This document shows, piece after piece, positions 1-9,476 of a stretch of 62,539 bases of DNA (positions within the stretch are counted from its first letter, which is position 1; every line of letters begins with the position of its first letter). The translations under genes were made by a program, and so were the position numbers. The notes beneath the pieces are model-generated. The model was not told the DNA's origin. It did no database searches and worked only from the letters and a program-made list of their open reading frames with translations. This stretch comes from Bradyrhizobium sp. SZCCT0231 (GTDB lineage Bacteria; Pseudomonadota; Alphaproteobacteria; Rhizobiales; Xanthobacteraceae), in contig NZ_JAFCKP010000025.1 of NCBI RefSeq assembly GCF_018130245.1, forward strand, positions 1 through 62,539, written 5' to 3'.

Positions 1-124
1 CTGGAATTTGGCGCCGCCGCACGAAAGCCGTCGTCTGGCGCGCACTCGTCTCAAGCTGCTCAGCTCCACCCAGCTGCGCAACCACTCTCGTCCAGTCCTC
101 GTTCAGAAGCGATTCGTCTGCCAT
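1..124 (-). CDS. IS4-like transposase, N-terminal fragment (runs off the window)
   Basis: Reading the minus strand from the ATG at 124 gives an uninterrupted frame to the window edge, beginning MADESLLNEDWTRVVAQLGG. An acidic start followed by a W-x-R-V-x-x-x-L-G-G-A motif resembles the N-terminus of IS4-family transposases as I remember them. A ribosome binding site (AAGGGG) lies just upstream of the ATG. Only 41 residues are visible, so catalytic DDE residues cannot be checked, and it may be intact or broken outside the window. Confidence 0.5.
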   Translation of the reverse strand, partial: MADESLLNEDWTRVVAQLGGAEQLETSARQTTAFVRRRQIP

Positions 125-129
125 GCCCC

Positions 130-151
130 TTGGAATCACGTGTGATTCCAA
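130..151. repeat. Perfect 10-bp inverted repeat in front of the transposase-like gene
   Basis: Arms TTGGAATCAC and GTGATTCCAA are separated by two bases. The palindrome lies immediately upstream of the transposase start and overlaps its ribosome binding site region. It could be an operator for that gene or part of an element end; no target duplication can be seen because the other end is outside the window. The rest of 152-359 holds no gene I can support. Confidence 0.5.
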
Positions 152-359
152 CACTCAAGAATAAACTTAACGCCTATGCGGCCTTCCCTGCGCCCTCTTG
201 GCTGAAGAAGGGCGGAGCGACGACGAGAAAGCTCGGGCGAAACAGGCCGCGAGAACGCGAAGCCATGTGTTTCATCGCAACGCTATCAAGCTGCGCGGTG
301 CGATCGGCCGGCACTGCGACGCTGCGCGGCCCGGACCGATCGGCATCGTGCATGCAGGC

Positions 360-731
360 TTAGCTGCAGCTCAGCGGCAACGGCTGGCCGGGATGAAACG
401 CGTACCAGTCATAGCAATCCGGATAGGCGCCGTAGAATCCATATCCGGGCCGGAAGCGGCCGAAGTGGTGAAACGCGTGCTGGCGGAGGCCGCCGGCATG
501 GCCGCCGAAGCCGAGGTGCTCGCCGCCGAACCGGGCACCGCCGCCGAATCCGCCGGCATGTCCCATGCCGCTGAAATGCGCGCCGCCGCCAAAGCCCATA
601 TGGCCGCCGCTGAAGCCGCCACCGCCGAAGCCGCCGTGGCCGCCGCCAGCGCCGCCATGCGCTTCGGCCGTTCCGACAGCCAGCGCGGAGGCAAGCGCCG
701 CTGTCGCCAGGATCATCAATGCTCGTTTCAT
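360..731 (-). CDS. Small Gly/His-rich secreted protein
   Basis: The 123-residue product starts with a clear Sec signal peptide (MKRALMILATAALASALAVG, cleavage near AEA-H). Gly-Phe-Gly-Gly and Gly-His repeats with many His residues follow over about residues 25-90, and the C-terminal end is aromatic-rich with two Cys. The start at 731 is chosen because AAAGGAG lies 6 bases upstream and the signal peptide begins there. I recognise no domain. The composition resembles small exported glycine-rich proteins of rhizobia, possibly metal-binding or envelope-associated; that role is a guess. Confidence 0.7.
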   Translation of the reverse strand: MKRALMILATAALASALAVGTAEAHGGAGGGHGGFGGGGFSGGHMGFGGGAHFSGMGHAGGFGGGARFGGEHLGFGGHAGGLRQHAFHHFGRFRPGYGFYGAYPDCYDWYAFHPGQPLPLSCS

Positions 732-1000
732 GAGGGACTCCTTTCGTGTCCGGATGCGCGGCGGCCGATGCGCTCGCTTGCGCCTCGTGCCGTCCGCAAG
801 CCCCTGCGTGAAGGGAAGATAGGAAGCTCGCGCGGCCCTCCCACTGAATTCGATGTCAGGCGCGGGGCGCCTCGGCGGGATGTGCGGGCGGTCGCCGGCG
901 CGCCTCGCAAAGCAAAGGCGGGCCCGCGATCGGGCCCGCCTGCATCCTTGAACGGCAAGCGGCCGGGCGAGGCGCCCACCCGGCCGCGAGGTCGCCATGA

Positions 1001-1246
1001 TCAGAAGCTGCCGGTGCCCGGCTCACAGGGAACATTGTTGCCGGTCCACGGCGCTGTCGCGAACGCGCCGACGCGCGGCGCCGGAACGCAGGCGCGGCCG
1101 CCCTGATAGACGGGCCCCTCCGATGCGACCGGATCGGCCTGCATGGCGGATGGATGCGTGACGGCATGGCTGGTGCGCGCCATGGCCGGTCCCCCGAGCA
1201 TGGCGACAGCGATCAGTCCGGTCGACAACAGCTTGAGAGTGGTCAT
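1001..1246 (-). CDS. Small secreted protein, paralogue of the protein at 10449-10682
   Basis: This 81-residue protein begins MTTLKLLSTGLIAVAMLGG, a signal peptide ending near AMA-R, and has a mature region of about 55 residues. It shares a layout with the product at 10449-10682: the same MTTLKL-x-S-x-GLIA start, a central Val-Gly-Ala-x-Ala-Thr-Ala-Pro-Trp motif, and a Cys pair ending in CEPxxG. The start at 1246 has AAGGAG upstream. The function is unknown; two conserved Cys suggest a periplasmic disulfide. Confidence 0.7.
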   Translation of the reverse strand: MTTLKLLSTGLIAVAMLGGPAMARTSHAVTHPSAMQADPVASEGPVYQGGRACVPAPRVGAFATAPWTGNNVPCEPGTGSF

Positions 1247-1433
1247 TGGGATTCTCCTTGTGTGACAGCAGGCAGTCCAAGCCGGCCTGCGAAGGAGGTG
1301 CGTATGGTCGCGCGTGAACCAAACGCACGAATCGCTCACCCGCCTTCAACGGCGCGTGATCCCGACGTTGCCGGCAAGCACGATCGTGCAAACCGGCAAC
1401 GTTCGCGGTGCCGGCGCGTAACAACGGCCTCCC

Positions 1434-1461
1434 CAAGGACATATCTGCAAGGACATATCCG
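1434..1461. repeat. Two tandem 14-bp direct repeats
   Basis: CAAGGACATATCTG is followed directly by CAAGGACATATCCG, 13 of 14 bases identical. The pair lies between the divergent small secreted gene (start 1246) and the two-component operon (start 1743). OmpR/PhoB-family regulators bind tandem direct repeats, so it could be a site for the regulator encoded downstream; the 14-base period is longer than the usual 10-11. Confidence 0.4.
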
Positions 1462-1491
1462 TAAGAGCGTCCTGCTGCATGGAGATGAGAG

Positions 1492-1668
1492 ATGATCGCG
1501 GCGACAGCACATTCGATCGCGCTCGCACCGCTGGCGGTGGCCGCGCGTCGGGCCTCCCTGACATGCTATTTAATGGTGCTCGATCCCGCCGGGGACTATC
1601 TGCATGACGAGCCGGCGGCGCGTCGCATGATGGTGCTGCCCCGCATGTTCGGCCCGAAGGGGCATTGA
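1492..1668 (+). CDS. Possible small protein, 58 residues, unknown
   Basis: An ATG at 1492 preceded by GGAG opens a 58-codon frame ending at TGA 1666-1668, 74 bases before the response regulator. The peptide has a hydrophobic, Ala-rich first third and a basic Met-rich end (RRMMVLPRMFGPKGH). I do not recognise it. It could be a small leader gene of the two-component operon or a chance frame; codon use is GC-rich like its neighbours and does not decide. Confidence 0.35.
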   Translation: MIAATAHSIALAPLAVAARRASLTCYLMVLDPAGDYLHDEPAARRMMVLPRMFGPKGH

Positions 1669-1742
1669 ACATGTCGTCGCGGACCAGCGAGCCCATGCCT
1701 CGCCGCCGGCCTCAACGTCTCGCAGCACGTGGGACCAGCACA

Positions 1743-2420
1743 ATGACGCGGATTCTCCTGATCGAGGACGACACCGAGACCGCCGACGCGATCGTGTCGG
1801 AGCTCACCGAGCACGGCTTCGAGGTGCGATGGGCGCCCGACGGCATCGGCGGTCTCGACCGCGCGCGCGAATCCTCGCCCGATGCGCTGATCGTCGATCG
1901 CATGCTGCCCGGAATGGATGGGCTCACCGTCATCGAGGCCTTGCGCAAGGATCAGGTCAGGACGCCGGTGCTGGTGCTGAGCGCGCTCGGCGCCGTCGAC
2001 GACCGGGTGCGCGGCTTGCGCGTCGGCGGCGACGACTATCTCACAAAACCGTTCGCGCTGGTCGAGCTCGTCGCGCGCGTGGAGGCGCTGCTGCGCCGTC
2101 CGATCGACAACCGTGAGACCACGCTGCATGCCGGCCCGCTGGAGCTCGACCTGATCGAGCGGACCGCGCGGCGCGGCGAGCGCGAGATCGACCTGCTGCC
2201 GCGCGAATTCCGCCTGCTCGAATACATGATGCGGCGGAGCGATCAGCTGCTGACGCGCGCGATGCTGCTCGAGGAGGTCTGGAACTACAAATTCGTTCCG
2301 GCGACCACCAATCTCATCGACGTGCACATGGGCCGTCTTCGCCACAAGGTCGACGGTCCCGGTGAGACGCAACTCATCCACAACGTTCGCGGCTCAGGAT
2401 TCATCCTGCGCGTTCGCTGA
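1743..2420 (+). CDS. OmpR/PhoB-family response regulator
   Basis: The 225-residue product has an N-terminal receiver domain (about 1-115) with the acidic pair E8/D9-D10, phospho-acceptor Asp52 (VDRMLPGMDG) and the conserved Lys in LTKPFA. It ends in an OmpR-type winged helix (about 130-225) with LLPREFRLLEYM and the final IHNVRGSGFIL. The start at 1743 (MTRILLIEDD) begins the receiver fold; earlier in-frame Met codons add a non-conserved tail. The histidine kinase follows 15 bases later, so the two form one operon. Position suggests it controls the sigma factor and RND efflux genes downstream; that is inference. Confidence 0.93.
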   Translation: MTRILLIEDDTETADAIVSELTEHGFEVRWAPDGIGGLDRARESSPDALIVDRMLPGMDGLTVIEALRKDQVRTPVLVLSALGAVDDRVRGLRVGGDDYLTKPFALVELVARVEALLRRPIDNRETTLHAGPLELDLIERTARRGEREIDLLPREFRLLEYMMRRSDQLLTRAMLLEEVWNYKFVPATTNLIDVHMGRLRHKVDGPGETQLIHNVRGSGFILRVR

Positions 2421-2435
2421 CAGGTCCGGCGGATC

Positions 2436-3860
2436 ATGCGGCAGATTGAGTTCATCCGTTCGAACACGTTCCTCTGGGCCGCGGCGGTTGCAGCCACGCT
2501 GGCGCTGTTCGTTGCCGCCCTGTTCGCCTTCATCTATTGGAAGATCGACGATTACCTGATCATGCGGTCCGATCGCATGATCGCAACGCAGCTCAACGTC
2601 CTGGCCCAGCTGCCGCCCGGCCGTCTCATCGATGCGATTTCCGATCATCTCGAGCAGGACTCCAGGGGCGTGCAATATGCCGGCCTGTTCGATGCCGCAG
2701 GCGCCCGGCTTGCCGGCAACATCGAACGGTTGCCGCCGCATCTCGATCTCGGCGGGCCGGTCCGCAGCATGCGGCTCGCCCGGGTCGGGCCGCCGCCGGT
2801 TCGCGATGCCGTCGTCAAGGCCGCGGGCAGGCAGCTCGGCAACGGCCACATTCTCGTGATGGGGCGGAATGTCGATGAGACGCGCGAGATATCCAGCGTC
2901 GTCGGGCAGGCGCTGCTGCTCGGCCTGCTGCCGGCATTCTGCCTCTGCCTGCTGGCCGGGGCCTGGCTCAGCATCCGCGCCGAGCGGCGCGTCGAGCAGG
3001 TGAACCGGCACGTACAGCGCATCGTGGCCGGCGATCTCCGCGAGCGGCTGCCGCAGACCAATGCGGACGATCCGTTTGCGCGGCTGGCCAGGATCGTCAA
3101 CGGCATGCTCGATGAGATGGAGACGACGATCAACGCGCTGGCCGGTGTCGGCAACGACATCGCCCACGATCTCAGGACGCCGCTCACGCGGGTCCGTCTG
3201 GCGCTGGAGCGCGGTCGTACGCACGCAGCCACTCTGGAGAACCTTCAGGACGTCGTGGACAAGTCCATCGCCGGCATCGACCAGTCGCTCGCGATCATCA
3301 CCGCGCTGCTGCGCCTGGCCGAAATCGAGAGCAGCAGCCGCACGGCCGGGTTCGGTGAGGTCGCGCTCGACGAGATCCTGCGGCAGGTGTGCGACGTCTA
3401 TGAACCGATCGCCGAAGACAAGGACATCGCGCTTCGCGTCGACATCGACCGCAAGGCGGAGGTGCGGGGCGACCGGGATCTGCTGTTCGAGGCGATCGCC
3501 AATCTCGTCGACAACGCCGTCAAGTTCACGCCGCGCGGTGGAAGGGTGACGCTCGAGCTGGTGTCGGACGCCAAGACCGTGCGCGTCGGCGTGAGCGATA
3601 CCGGCCCCGGCATCGGCGAGGGGGAGCGCGAGGCTGTGCTGCGGCGATTCTATCGTTCCGACAAGATGCGCAATACGCCGGGAGTGGGACTGGGCCTGAG
3701 CCTCGTCGCCGCCATCGTCAAGCTGCACGGCTTCCGCCTGACCATTTGCCCTGCACCCGGCGGACGGGTGGAGATCCTCGCCGCGTCGGGAAAGACATCA
3801 CGCGGGACCGCGGCATCCGACCCCGCTCGCGCGCGTCACGCCAGCCTCGCGCCGTTGTGA
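2436..3860 (+). CDS. Sensor histidine kinase, partner of the preceding regulator
   Basis: The 474-residue kinase has a first membrane segment at about residues 13-35, a periplasmic sensor of about 130 residues, and a second segment near 160-180. A HAMP linker follows, then a HisKA domain with phospho-acceptor His244 (DIAHDLRTPLTRVR) and an ATPase domain with the N box (NLVDNAVKFTP), G1 box (DTGPGIG) and G2 box (GVGLGLSL). It is classical EnvZ-like architecture. The periplasmic domain has no recognisable family, so the signal is unknown. It is co-transcribed with the regulator at 1743. Confidence 0.93.
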   Translation: MRQIEFIRSNTFLWAAAVAATLALFVAALFAFIYWKIDDYLIMRSDRMIATQLNVLAQLPPGRLIDAISDHLEQDSRGVQYAGLFDAAGARLAGNIERLPPHLDLGGPVRSMRLARVGPPPVRDAVVKAAGRQLGNGHILVMGRNVDETREISSVVGQALLLGLLPAFCLCLLAGAWLSIRAERRVEQVNRHVQRIVAGDLRERLPQTNADDPFARLARIVNGMLDEMETTINALAGVGNDIAHDLRTPLTRVRLALERGRTHAATLENLQDVVDKSIAGIDQSLAIITALLRLAEIESSSRTAGFGEVALDEILRQVCDVYEPIAEDKDIALRVDIDRKAEVRGDRDLLFEAIANLVDNAVKFTPRGGRVTLELVSDAKTVRVGVSDTGPGIGEGEREAVLRRFYRSDKMRNTPGVGLGLSLVAAIVKLHGFRLTICPAPGGRVEILAASGKTSRGTAASDPARARHASLAPL

Positions 3861-4007
3861 CCGCGAAGGGCGCGCGCGATGCGTGCGAAGCGGAAATCAC
3901 GTCGAGATATCTGAAAGCGAATTCAGGCTTGTTAAGTCCAATTTACTGGCGCCGTCAGTCGGAGGCCTCTTACGCTCCGTTCGCCGGTTCCAATGTGGGA
4001 GCAAGAG

Positions 4008-4949
4008 ATGCCAATGCGCCACGCGGGTTTGAGCAAGATCGATGTCGCCGTGCCGGCCAGGCCTAAAGCGGCCGGCGTGGCCAATCCGTATTCCGCACTG
4101 ATCGGCCGCTACGACCTGCTCGAGCGCGAGCAGGAGCAGCAGCTTGCGCGTCGCTGGCAGGAGACGCGGGACGGCGATGCCGCGAACGTGCTCGTCACGA
4201 GCCATCTCCGCCTCGCCGCCAAGGTCGCGCGGAGCTACCGGGGATATGGTCTGCCGTTCGCCGACCTCATGGCCGAGGCCAATCTCGGTCTCGTGATTGC
4301 TGCGTCGCGGTTCGAGCCCGGCCGAAACTCGCGATTCTCCACCTATGCGACATGGTGGATCAAGGCTGCCATTCACGAGTACATCCTGCGCTCCTGGTCG
4401 CTGGTCAGAATTGGAACGACGGCGGCCCAGAAGAAGCTGTTTTTCCGGCTCCGCGGCGAGATGCGAAAGACCGCCGGCGGCGCGATGGCGGGGATCACGC
4501 CTGACGTTGCCGAGGCGATTGCCGTCAAGCTCGACGTGTCCGCGCGTGACGTGATCGAGATGGATTGCCGGCTGCGCGGCGACCTGTCGCTGAACGCGCG
4601 GGTTGGCGGCGACGAGCAAGGTGCCGAGTGGGAGGCCATGCTCGTGGACGAGGCGCGCGACGCCGAGACCATTCTTGCCGATCGGGACCAGACGGAGCGC
4701 CGGGCCGGTGCCCTGCGGACCGCGCTCAAGGCCCTCACGGGGCGCGAGCGGCGCGTGCTGGAGGCAAGGCGGCTCGCTGAGCATCCCCCGACGCTCGATC
4801 AGCTCGCCCGCGAGCTTTCGATCTCCAGCGAACGCGTTCGGCAGATCGAGCTTCGCGCCTTTGCAAAGGTCCGGCAAGCCGCGATCCGTGCCACGCAGTC
4901 GCCGTCCCTGGCGCCAACCGCCAGCGATGCTGAACGCGTTTTCATTTGA
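4008..4949 (+). CDS. RpoH-like (sigma-32 group) RNA polymerase sigma factor
   Basis: About 313 residues. Region 2 is intact (LPFADLMAEANLGLVIAASRFEP and RFSTYATWWIKAAIHEYI). The segment SWSLVRIGTTAAQKKLFF is typical of RpoH, including the RpoH box region QKKLFFRLR, which governs core binding and turnover. Region 4 carries a helix-turn-helix (LARELSISSERVRQIELRAF). The start at 4008 is preferred because GGGAG lies 7 bases upstream, although an in-frame ATG at 3993 exists. It is probably a secondary RpoH paralogue, as rhizobia often have several; its place between a two-component pair and an efflux pump is unusual. Confidence 0.88.
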   Translation: MPMRHAGLSKIDVAVPARPKAAGVANPYSALIGRYDLLEREQEQQLARRWQETRDGDAANVLVTSHLRLAAKVARSYRGYGLPFADLMAEANLGLVIAASRFEPGRNSRFSTYATWWIKAAIHEYILRSWSLVRIGTTAAQKKLFFRLRGEMRKTAGGAMAGITPDVAEAIAVKLDVSARDVIEMDCRLRGDLSLNARVGGDEQGAEWEAMLVDEARDAETILADRDQTERRAGALRTALKALTGRERRVLEARRLAEHPPTLDQLARELSISSERVRQIELRAFAKVRQAAIRATQSPSLAPTASDAERVFI

Positions 4950-5010
4950 ACGGCCGCGCATCGCCGCCATCTGAACAGAGACTTCGCGCAACCTCCAGGC
5001 AGGCGCCATC

Positions 5011-8000
5011 ATGGGAATTGTCCGCTTTGCGCTCCGCTTTCCGCACACCTTCTATGTGCTCGCGGCGCTGATCCTGTTTCTCGGCGGCATCGCGGTCTGG
5101 TCGATGCCGACGGACATTTTTCCCGAGATCCGCATTCCCGTCGTCACGGTCATCTGGAGCTATACCGGCCTCTCGACGCCGGAGATGGAGCAGCGCGTCT
5201 CTACGTACAGCCAGTACTCGATCAGCGCCAATGTCAGCGGCATCAAGAACATCGAGGCGCAGACGCTCAACGGCCTGTCGGTTCAGAAGATCTACTTCCA
5301 GCCGGACGTCAATCTCGATCTCGCGATCTCGCAGATCGTTTCGGCAACCAACGCCATCCGCGCCCTGATGCCGCCGGGCATTCAGCCGCCGGTCATCGTG
5401 CAGTTCAATGCCTCGAGCGTGCCGGTGCTGCAGCTCAGTCTCGAGTCCGACAAATTGAACGAGCAGCAATTATACGACTTCGGCATCTACCGGATCCGGC
5501 AGCAGCTGGCTCCGGTCCCGGGGGTGACGCTGCCGACGCCTGCCGGCGGAAAATACCGGCAGATCATGGTCGACATCGATCCGAACAAGCTGCTGTCGCG
5601 CGGGTTGACGCCGCTCGACATCGTCAATGCGGTGAACACCCAGAACCTGACGCTGCCGACCGGCACGGCGAAGATCGGCGACACCCAGTACACCATCAGG
5701 ACCAATGCGACGCCCGCCTCGATCAAGGATCTCAACATGATCCCGGTCAAGTTCGCGAACGGCGCGACCATCCTGCTGAAGGATGTTGCCCAGGTCCGCG
5801 ACGGATCGCAGGTCCAGCAGAACATCGTGCGCGAGGACGGTCATCGGTCGGTCCTGCTCAGCGTGATCAAGAACGGCAATGCCTCGACGCTTGCCGTCGT
5901 CAACGGTGTCAAGCAGGCCCTGGAGTCGATTCGAGCGTCGGCCCCTGCCGGGTTGAAGATCAGCGAACTGTTCGATCAGTCGGTCTTCGTCACCCATTCG
6001 GTCGACGGCGTGCTGCGCGAAGGCGCGATCGCGGCGGGGCTCACGGCGCTGATGATCCTGGTCTTCCTGGGGTCGTGGCGGTCGACGCTCGTGGTGCTGA
6101 TCTCCATCCCGCTCGCGATGCTGTCCTCGCTCGTCGTGCTGCATTTCCTCGGCGAGACCCTCAACACGATGACGCTGGGCGGGTTGGCGCTCGCGGTCGG
6201 AATCCTGGTCGACGATTCCACGGTGACGATCGAGAACACGCATCGGCTCTGGACCGAGGAGGGGATGCCGCTGTCGGAGGCGACGCTGCACGGTGCGGCC
6301 GAAATCGCCGTACCGACGCTCGTCTCCACGCTTGCGATCAGCTGCGTCTTTACTTCCGTCGTATTCCTGGAAGGACCGGCCAAATACCTGTTCACGCCGC
6401 TCGGCCTTGCGGTGGTGTTCGCGATGCTGGCCTCATACGTGCTGTCGCGGACTCTCACGCCGATCACGATCGGCCTGTTGCTGAAGGGCGAGCGGCGCCA
6501 TGGCGAGGGCGAAAGACCATCCGGCCTGTTTTCGCGCGCCTCGGCCATGTTCGAGCGCGCCTTCGAGCGCCTGCGCGACGGCTATTCCGAGCTCTTGACG
6601 ATGCTGCTCCGGCGGCGCGGCATCGTGCCGACCGCTGCCCTGCTCGTGCTGGCTCTCGGGGCCGTCATGTTCGTCTACGTGGGCAGGGACTTCTATCCCC
6701 TGATCGACGGCGGCGAGATCCAGCTCCATGTTCGCGCGCCCGCCGGCACCCGCATCGAGCGCACTGAGGCGATCTTCCAGGCGGTCGAGGACAAGATCCG
6801 CGAGGTCATTCCGGACCGGGATCGCGGGCTGATCGTCGACAATATCGGACTGCCGGCGCGCCCCTACAATCTGGCCTTCACCGACGGCTCGACGATCGGG
6901 GTGAACGACGGCACGATCCTCGTATCGCTCAAGGACGGCCACAAGCCGACCGCGGACTACGTCAAGAAGCTGCGCCAGGTCTTGCCGGCGGCATTCCCGG
7001 AGGACGTCTTCTATTTCCAGGCGGCCGATATCGTCACCCAGATCCTGAATTTCGGCCTGCCGGCACAAATCGACGTCCGGACCGTCGGCTACGGCGCCAA
7101 CAATCTGGCCGTGGCGAAGGAATTGCAGAAGAGCCTGGCGGCAATTCCCGGGATCGTCGATGCGCATCTCCAGCAGGAAGTCGATGCGCCGGCCTTCTAT
7201 GCCGACATCGACCGGACCCGGGCCGCTCAACTGGGACTCAACGCCAGCACGGTGGCGACCAACATCAATGTCAGCCTCAGCTCGTCCGCCCAGGTCTCGC
7301 CGAATTTCTGGACCGATCCGACATCGGGCATTCCCTACTATCTGGCCGTGCAGACGCCGGAGTACCGCGCCAATTCACTCAATGCGCTGGCGAACACGCC
7401 GGTGTCGGCCTCGCTGGCTGCAAGCGGGCAGACGGTGCCTGGCCTGCTCAGCAATGTCGCGACCTTCAAGCGCGGGACTGTGCCGACCAATTTGAACCAG
7501 GCCAATGTCCAACCGGTGTTTGACGTCTATGCGAGCGTGCAGGGGCGCGATCTCGGCAGCGTCGCGGCGGATATCGACAAGGTGACTTCGACGCTTCAAA
7601 AGCAGCTGCAGCCGGGAAATTCGATCCAGGTCCTGGGACAGATCCAGAGCATGCATCAATCGTTCCGCGATCTCGGGATCGGGCTGCTGTTTGCCGCCAT
7701 CCTGGTCTACATGCTGATGGTCGTGAACTACCAGAACTTCGGCGACCCCTTTGTCGTCATCATGGCGTTGCCGGCGACGTTCTGCGGTATCGTGACGATG
7801 CTGTTCATCACCGGGACGACGCTGAACGTGCCTTCGCTGATGGGTGCGATCATGGCGGTGGGGGTTGCGTCGGCCAATTCCATCCTGCTCGTGACCTTCG
7901 CGCGTGAGGCGCAGCTGAAGGGGCAGTCCGCGTTCGAGGCTGCGCTGAGTGCGGGCCGCACGCGAATCCGTCCCGTGCTGATGACGGCCGCCGCGATGAT

Positions 8001-8193
8001 CGTGGGCATGATCCCGATGGCGATCGGAGGCCCGGGCGAGGAGCAGAACGCGGCGCTCGCCCGCGCCGTCATCGGCGGGCTGCTGTTCGCGACGCCCACG
8101 ACATTGCTGATCGTGCCTTATCTCTTCGCCTGGCTGCGCAAGGGCAATGACGGCAAGGCTCACCACGGCGTATTCGAGGAGCAACCGGAATGA
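5011..8193 (+). CDS. RND-family efflux transporter, inner-membrane permease
   Basis: The 1060-residue protein has the RND plan: an N-terminal membrane helix, a large periplasmic loop, six helices, a second large loop and a further membrane block. TM4 carries the proton-relay Asp pair (GILVDDSTVTIENTHR). The TM10 segment reads GVASANSILLV, so the Lys found in AcrB (SAKNAIL) is absent. That variant is, to my memory, normal for a separate clade of RND permeases. It is translationally coupled to the adaptor at 8190 by an ATGA overlap. No outer-membrane channel gene is adjacent. The substrate cannot be told from sequence. Confidence 0.93.
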   Translation: MGIVRFALRFPHTFYVLAALILFLGGIAVWSMPTDIFPEIRIPVVTVIWSYTGLSTPEMEQRVSTYSQYSISANVSGIKNIEAQTLNGLSVQKIYFQPDVNLDLAISQIVSATNAIRALMPPGIQPPVIVQFNASSVPVLQLSLESDKLNEQQLYDFGIYRIRQQLAPVPGVTLPTPAGGKYRQIMVDIDPNKLLSRGLTPLDIVNAVNTQNLTLPTGTAKIGDTQYTIRTNATPASIKDLNMIPVKFANGATILLKDVAQVRDGSQVQQNIVREDGHRSVLLSVIKNGNASTLAVVNGVKQALESIRASAPAGLKISELFDQSVFVTHSVDGVLREGAIAAGLTALMILVFLGSWRSTLVVLISIPLAMLSSLVVLHFLGETLNTMTLGGLALAVGILVDDSTVTIENTHRLWTEEGMPLSEATLHGAAEIAVPTLVSTLAISCVFTSVVFLEGPAKYLFTPLGLAVVFAMLASYVLSRTLTPITIGLLLKGERRHGEGERPSGLFSRASAMFERAFERLRDGYSELLTMLLRRRGIVPTAALLVLALGAVMFVYVGRDFYPLIDGGEIQLHVRAPAGTRIERTEAIFQAVEDKIREVIPDRDRGLIVDNIGLPARPYNLAFTDGSTIGVNDGTILVSLKDGHKPTADYVKKLRQVLPAAFPEDVFYFQAADIVTQILNFGLPAQIDVRTVGYGANNLAVAKELQKSLAAIPGIVDAHLQQEVDAPAFYADIDRTRAAQLGLNASTVATNINVSLSSSAQVSPNFWTDPTSGIPYYLAVQTPEYRANSLNALANTPVSASLAASGQTVPGLLSNVATFKRGTVPTNLNQANVQPVFDVYASVQGRDLGSVAADIDKVTSTLQKQLQPGNSIQVLGQIQSMHQSFRDLGIGLLFAAILVYMLMVVNYQNFGDPFVVIMALPATFCGIVTMLFITGTTLNVPSLMGAIMAVGVASANSILLVTFAREAQLKGQSAFEAALSAGRTRIRPVLMTAAAMIVGMIPMAIGGPGEEQNAALARAVIGGLLFATPTTLLIVPYLFAWLRKGNDGKAHHGVFEEQPE

Positions 8194-9476
8194 GCGATGT
8201 TCGCGTGCGGACCAATAGCGACGAGGTGAGCGACCAGCCAGATGCGGAAAGCGGCCGCATCGTGGAGTTGCCCGGCAAGGAGGCGCGGCCACGACGCCGG
8301 CACGGCGGCGCCTGGCTCGGCGGCGCTATGCTTCTGCTGCTAACGGGCGGCCTTGGCGTGGGCGGCTGGCGGCACTATCAGGCCGCACGCGATCTGGCTG
8401 CATCGACGGAGCAGATCAGGACCGCCATCCCGGAGGTTCGGGTCGCGACGGTTCGTGCCGGTGGCGACCTCATGAAGGTCACGCTGCCGGCGACGACGAC
8501 GGCGTTCGAGGCCGCGAACATCTTCGCGCGGGCCAGCGGCTACATCGAGAAGCGCTACGTCGATATCGGCGATCGCGTGAAGAAGGGCGATCTCCTTGCC
8601 GCGATCACCGCGCCGGAGCTCGACCAGCAGATCGCGCAGGCGCAGGCGATGCTGGCGCAGAACCAGGCCGCGTTGCAGCAGGCGCAGGCGAGCCGGGAGC
8701 TTGCCGACGTCACCAATGCGCGGGACAGCAATCTGGTCAAGCAGGGCTGGTTGACGGCTCAGCAGGGTGACAACGATCGTCTCACCCTGCGCGCCCAGCA
8801 GGCCGCCGTGAACGTGGCGCAGTCGAACATCACGGCGCAGGAGGCGCAGATTCGCGTGCTGCAGCAGGAGAAGGCCTACCAGCGCGTGGTGGCACCGTTC
8901 GACGGCGTGATCACGCAACGCAACGTGGACAATGGCAGCCTCGTCCAGGCCGGATCGACCTTCATGTTCACGCTGATGCATTCGAATGTGATCCGAACCC
9001 AAGTCTTCGTTCCGCAGGACGAGGCCTTCGGCATCGCGCCGGGCGTCGATGCCGAGATTCGCGTCCCCGAGATTCCGGGCCGGACCTTTCCGGGAAAGGT
9101 CACGCGCATTGCGACCGCGTTGCAGCCGGGAAGCCGAACGCTGCTGACCGAGATCGACGTCCCCAATCCGGACGGCGCCTTGAATCCAGGCATCTACTGC
9201 ACGGTCGAGCTGTCGATCCCGCGGAAGACTCCGTCGATGTCGGTTCCGGCGGATGCGCTGGTCTTCGATCAGAACGGCCTTCATGTCGCAGTCGTGCGCA
9301 ATGGTGTCGTTCATTTGCAGAAGGTCTCGATCGCGCGGGATTTCGGCACGTCGATAGAAGTGCGCGAGGGCGTGCAGCCCGGCGATCAGGTCGTGCTCAA
9401 TCCGCCGGTCAATCTGGCCGAGGGCAGCAAGGTCGCCATTCGCAAGCAGGATGCGAGCCAGGGGACCCAGACATGA
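8190..9476 (+). CDS. RND efflux periplasmic adaptor (membrane fusion protein)
   Basis: The 428-residue protein has a cytoplasmic, Arg-rich N-terminal tail of about 40 residues and then one membrane anchor (GAMLLLLTGGLGVGGW). The usual lipoyl / alpha-hairpin / beta-barrel plan follows: FARASGYIEKRYVDIGDRVKKGDLL (lipoyl half), a Gln/Ala-rich coiled coil, and VVAPFDGVITQRNVDNG (second lipoyl half). It links the permease encoded just upstream to an outer-membrane channel that must be encoded elsewhere. The ATGA overlap with the permease and a second one with the next gene indicate a three-gene operon. Confidence 0.92.
   Translation: MSDVRVRTNSDEVSDQPDAESGRIVELPGKEARPRRRHGGAWLGGAMLLLLTGGLGVGGWRHYQAARDLAASTEQIRTAIPEVRVATVRAGGDLMKVTLPATTTAFEAANIFARASGYIEKRYVDIGDRVKKGDLLAAITAPELDQQIAQAQAMLAQNQAALQQAQASRELADVTNARDSNLVKQGWLTAQQGDNDRLTLRAQQAAVNVAQSNITAQEAQIRVLQQEKAYQRVVAPFDGVITQRNVDNGSLVQAGSTFMFTLMHSNVIRTQVFVPQDEAFGIAPGVDAEIRVPEIPGRTFPGKVTRIATALQPGSRTLLTEIDVPNPDGALNPGIYCTVELSIPRKTPSMSVPADALVFDQNGLHVAVVRNGVVHLQKVSIARDFGTSIEVREGVQPGDQVVLNPPVNLAEGSKVAIRKQDASQGTQT

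Noticed and set aside
198-1106. Plus-strand open frame of 302 codons
   Set aside because: It is Ala/Arg/Pro-rich and antisense to the Gly-rich secreted protein, which has a clear signal peptide and ribosome binding site.
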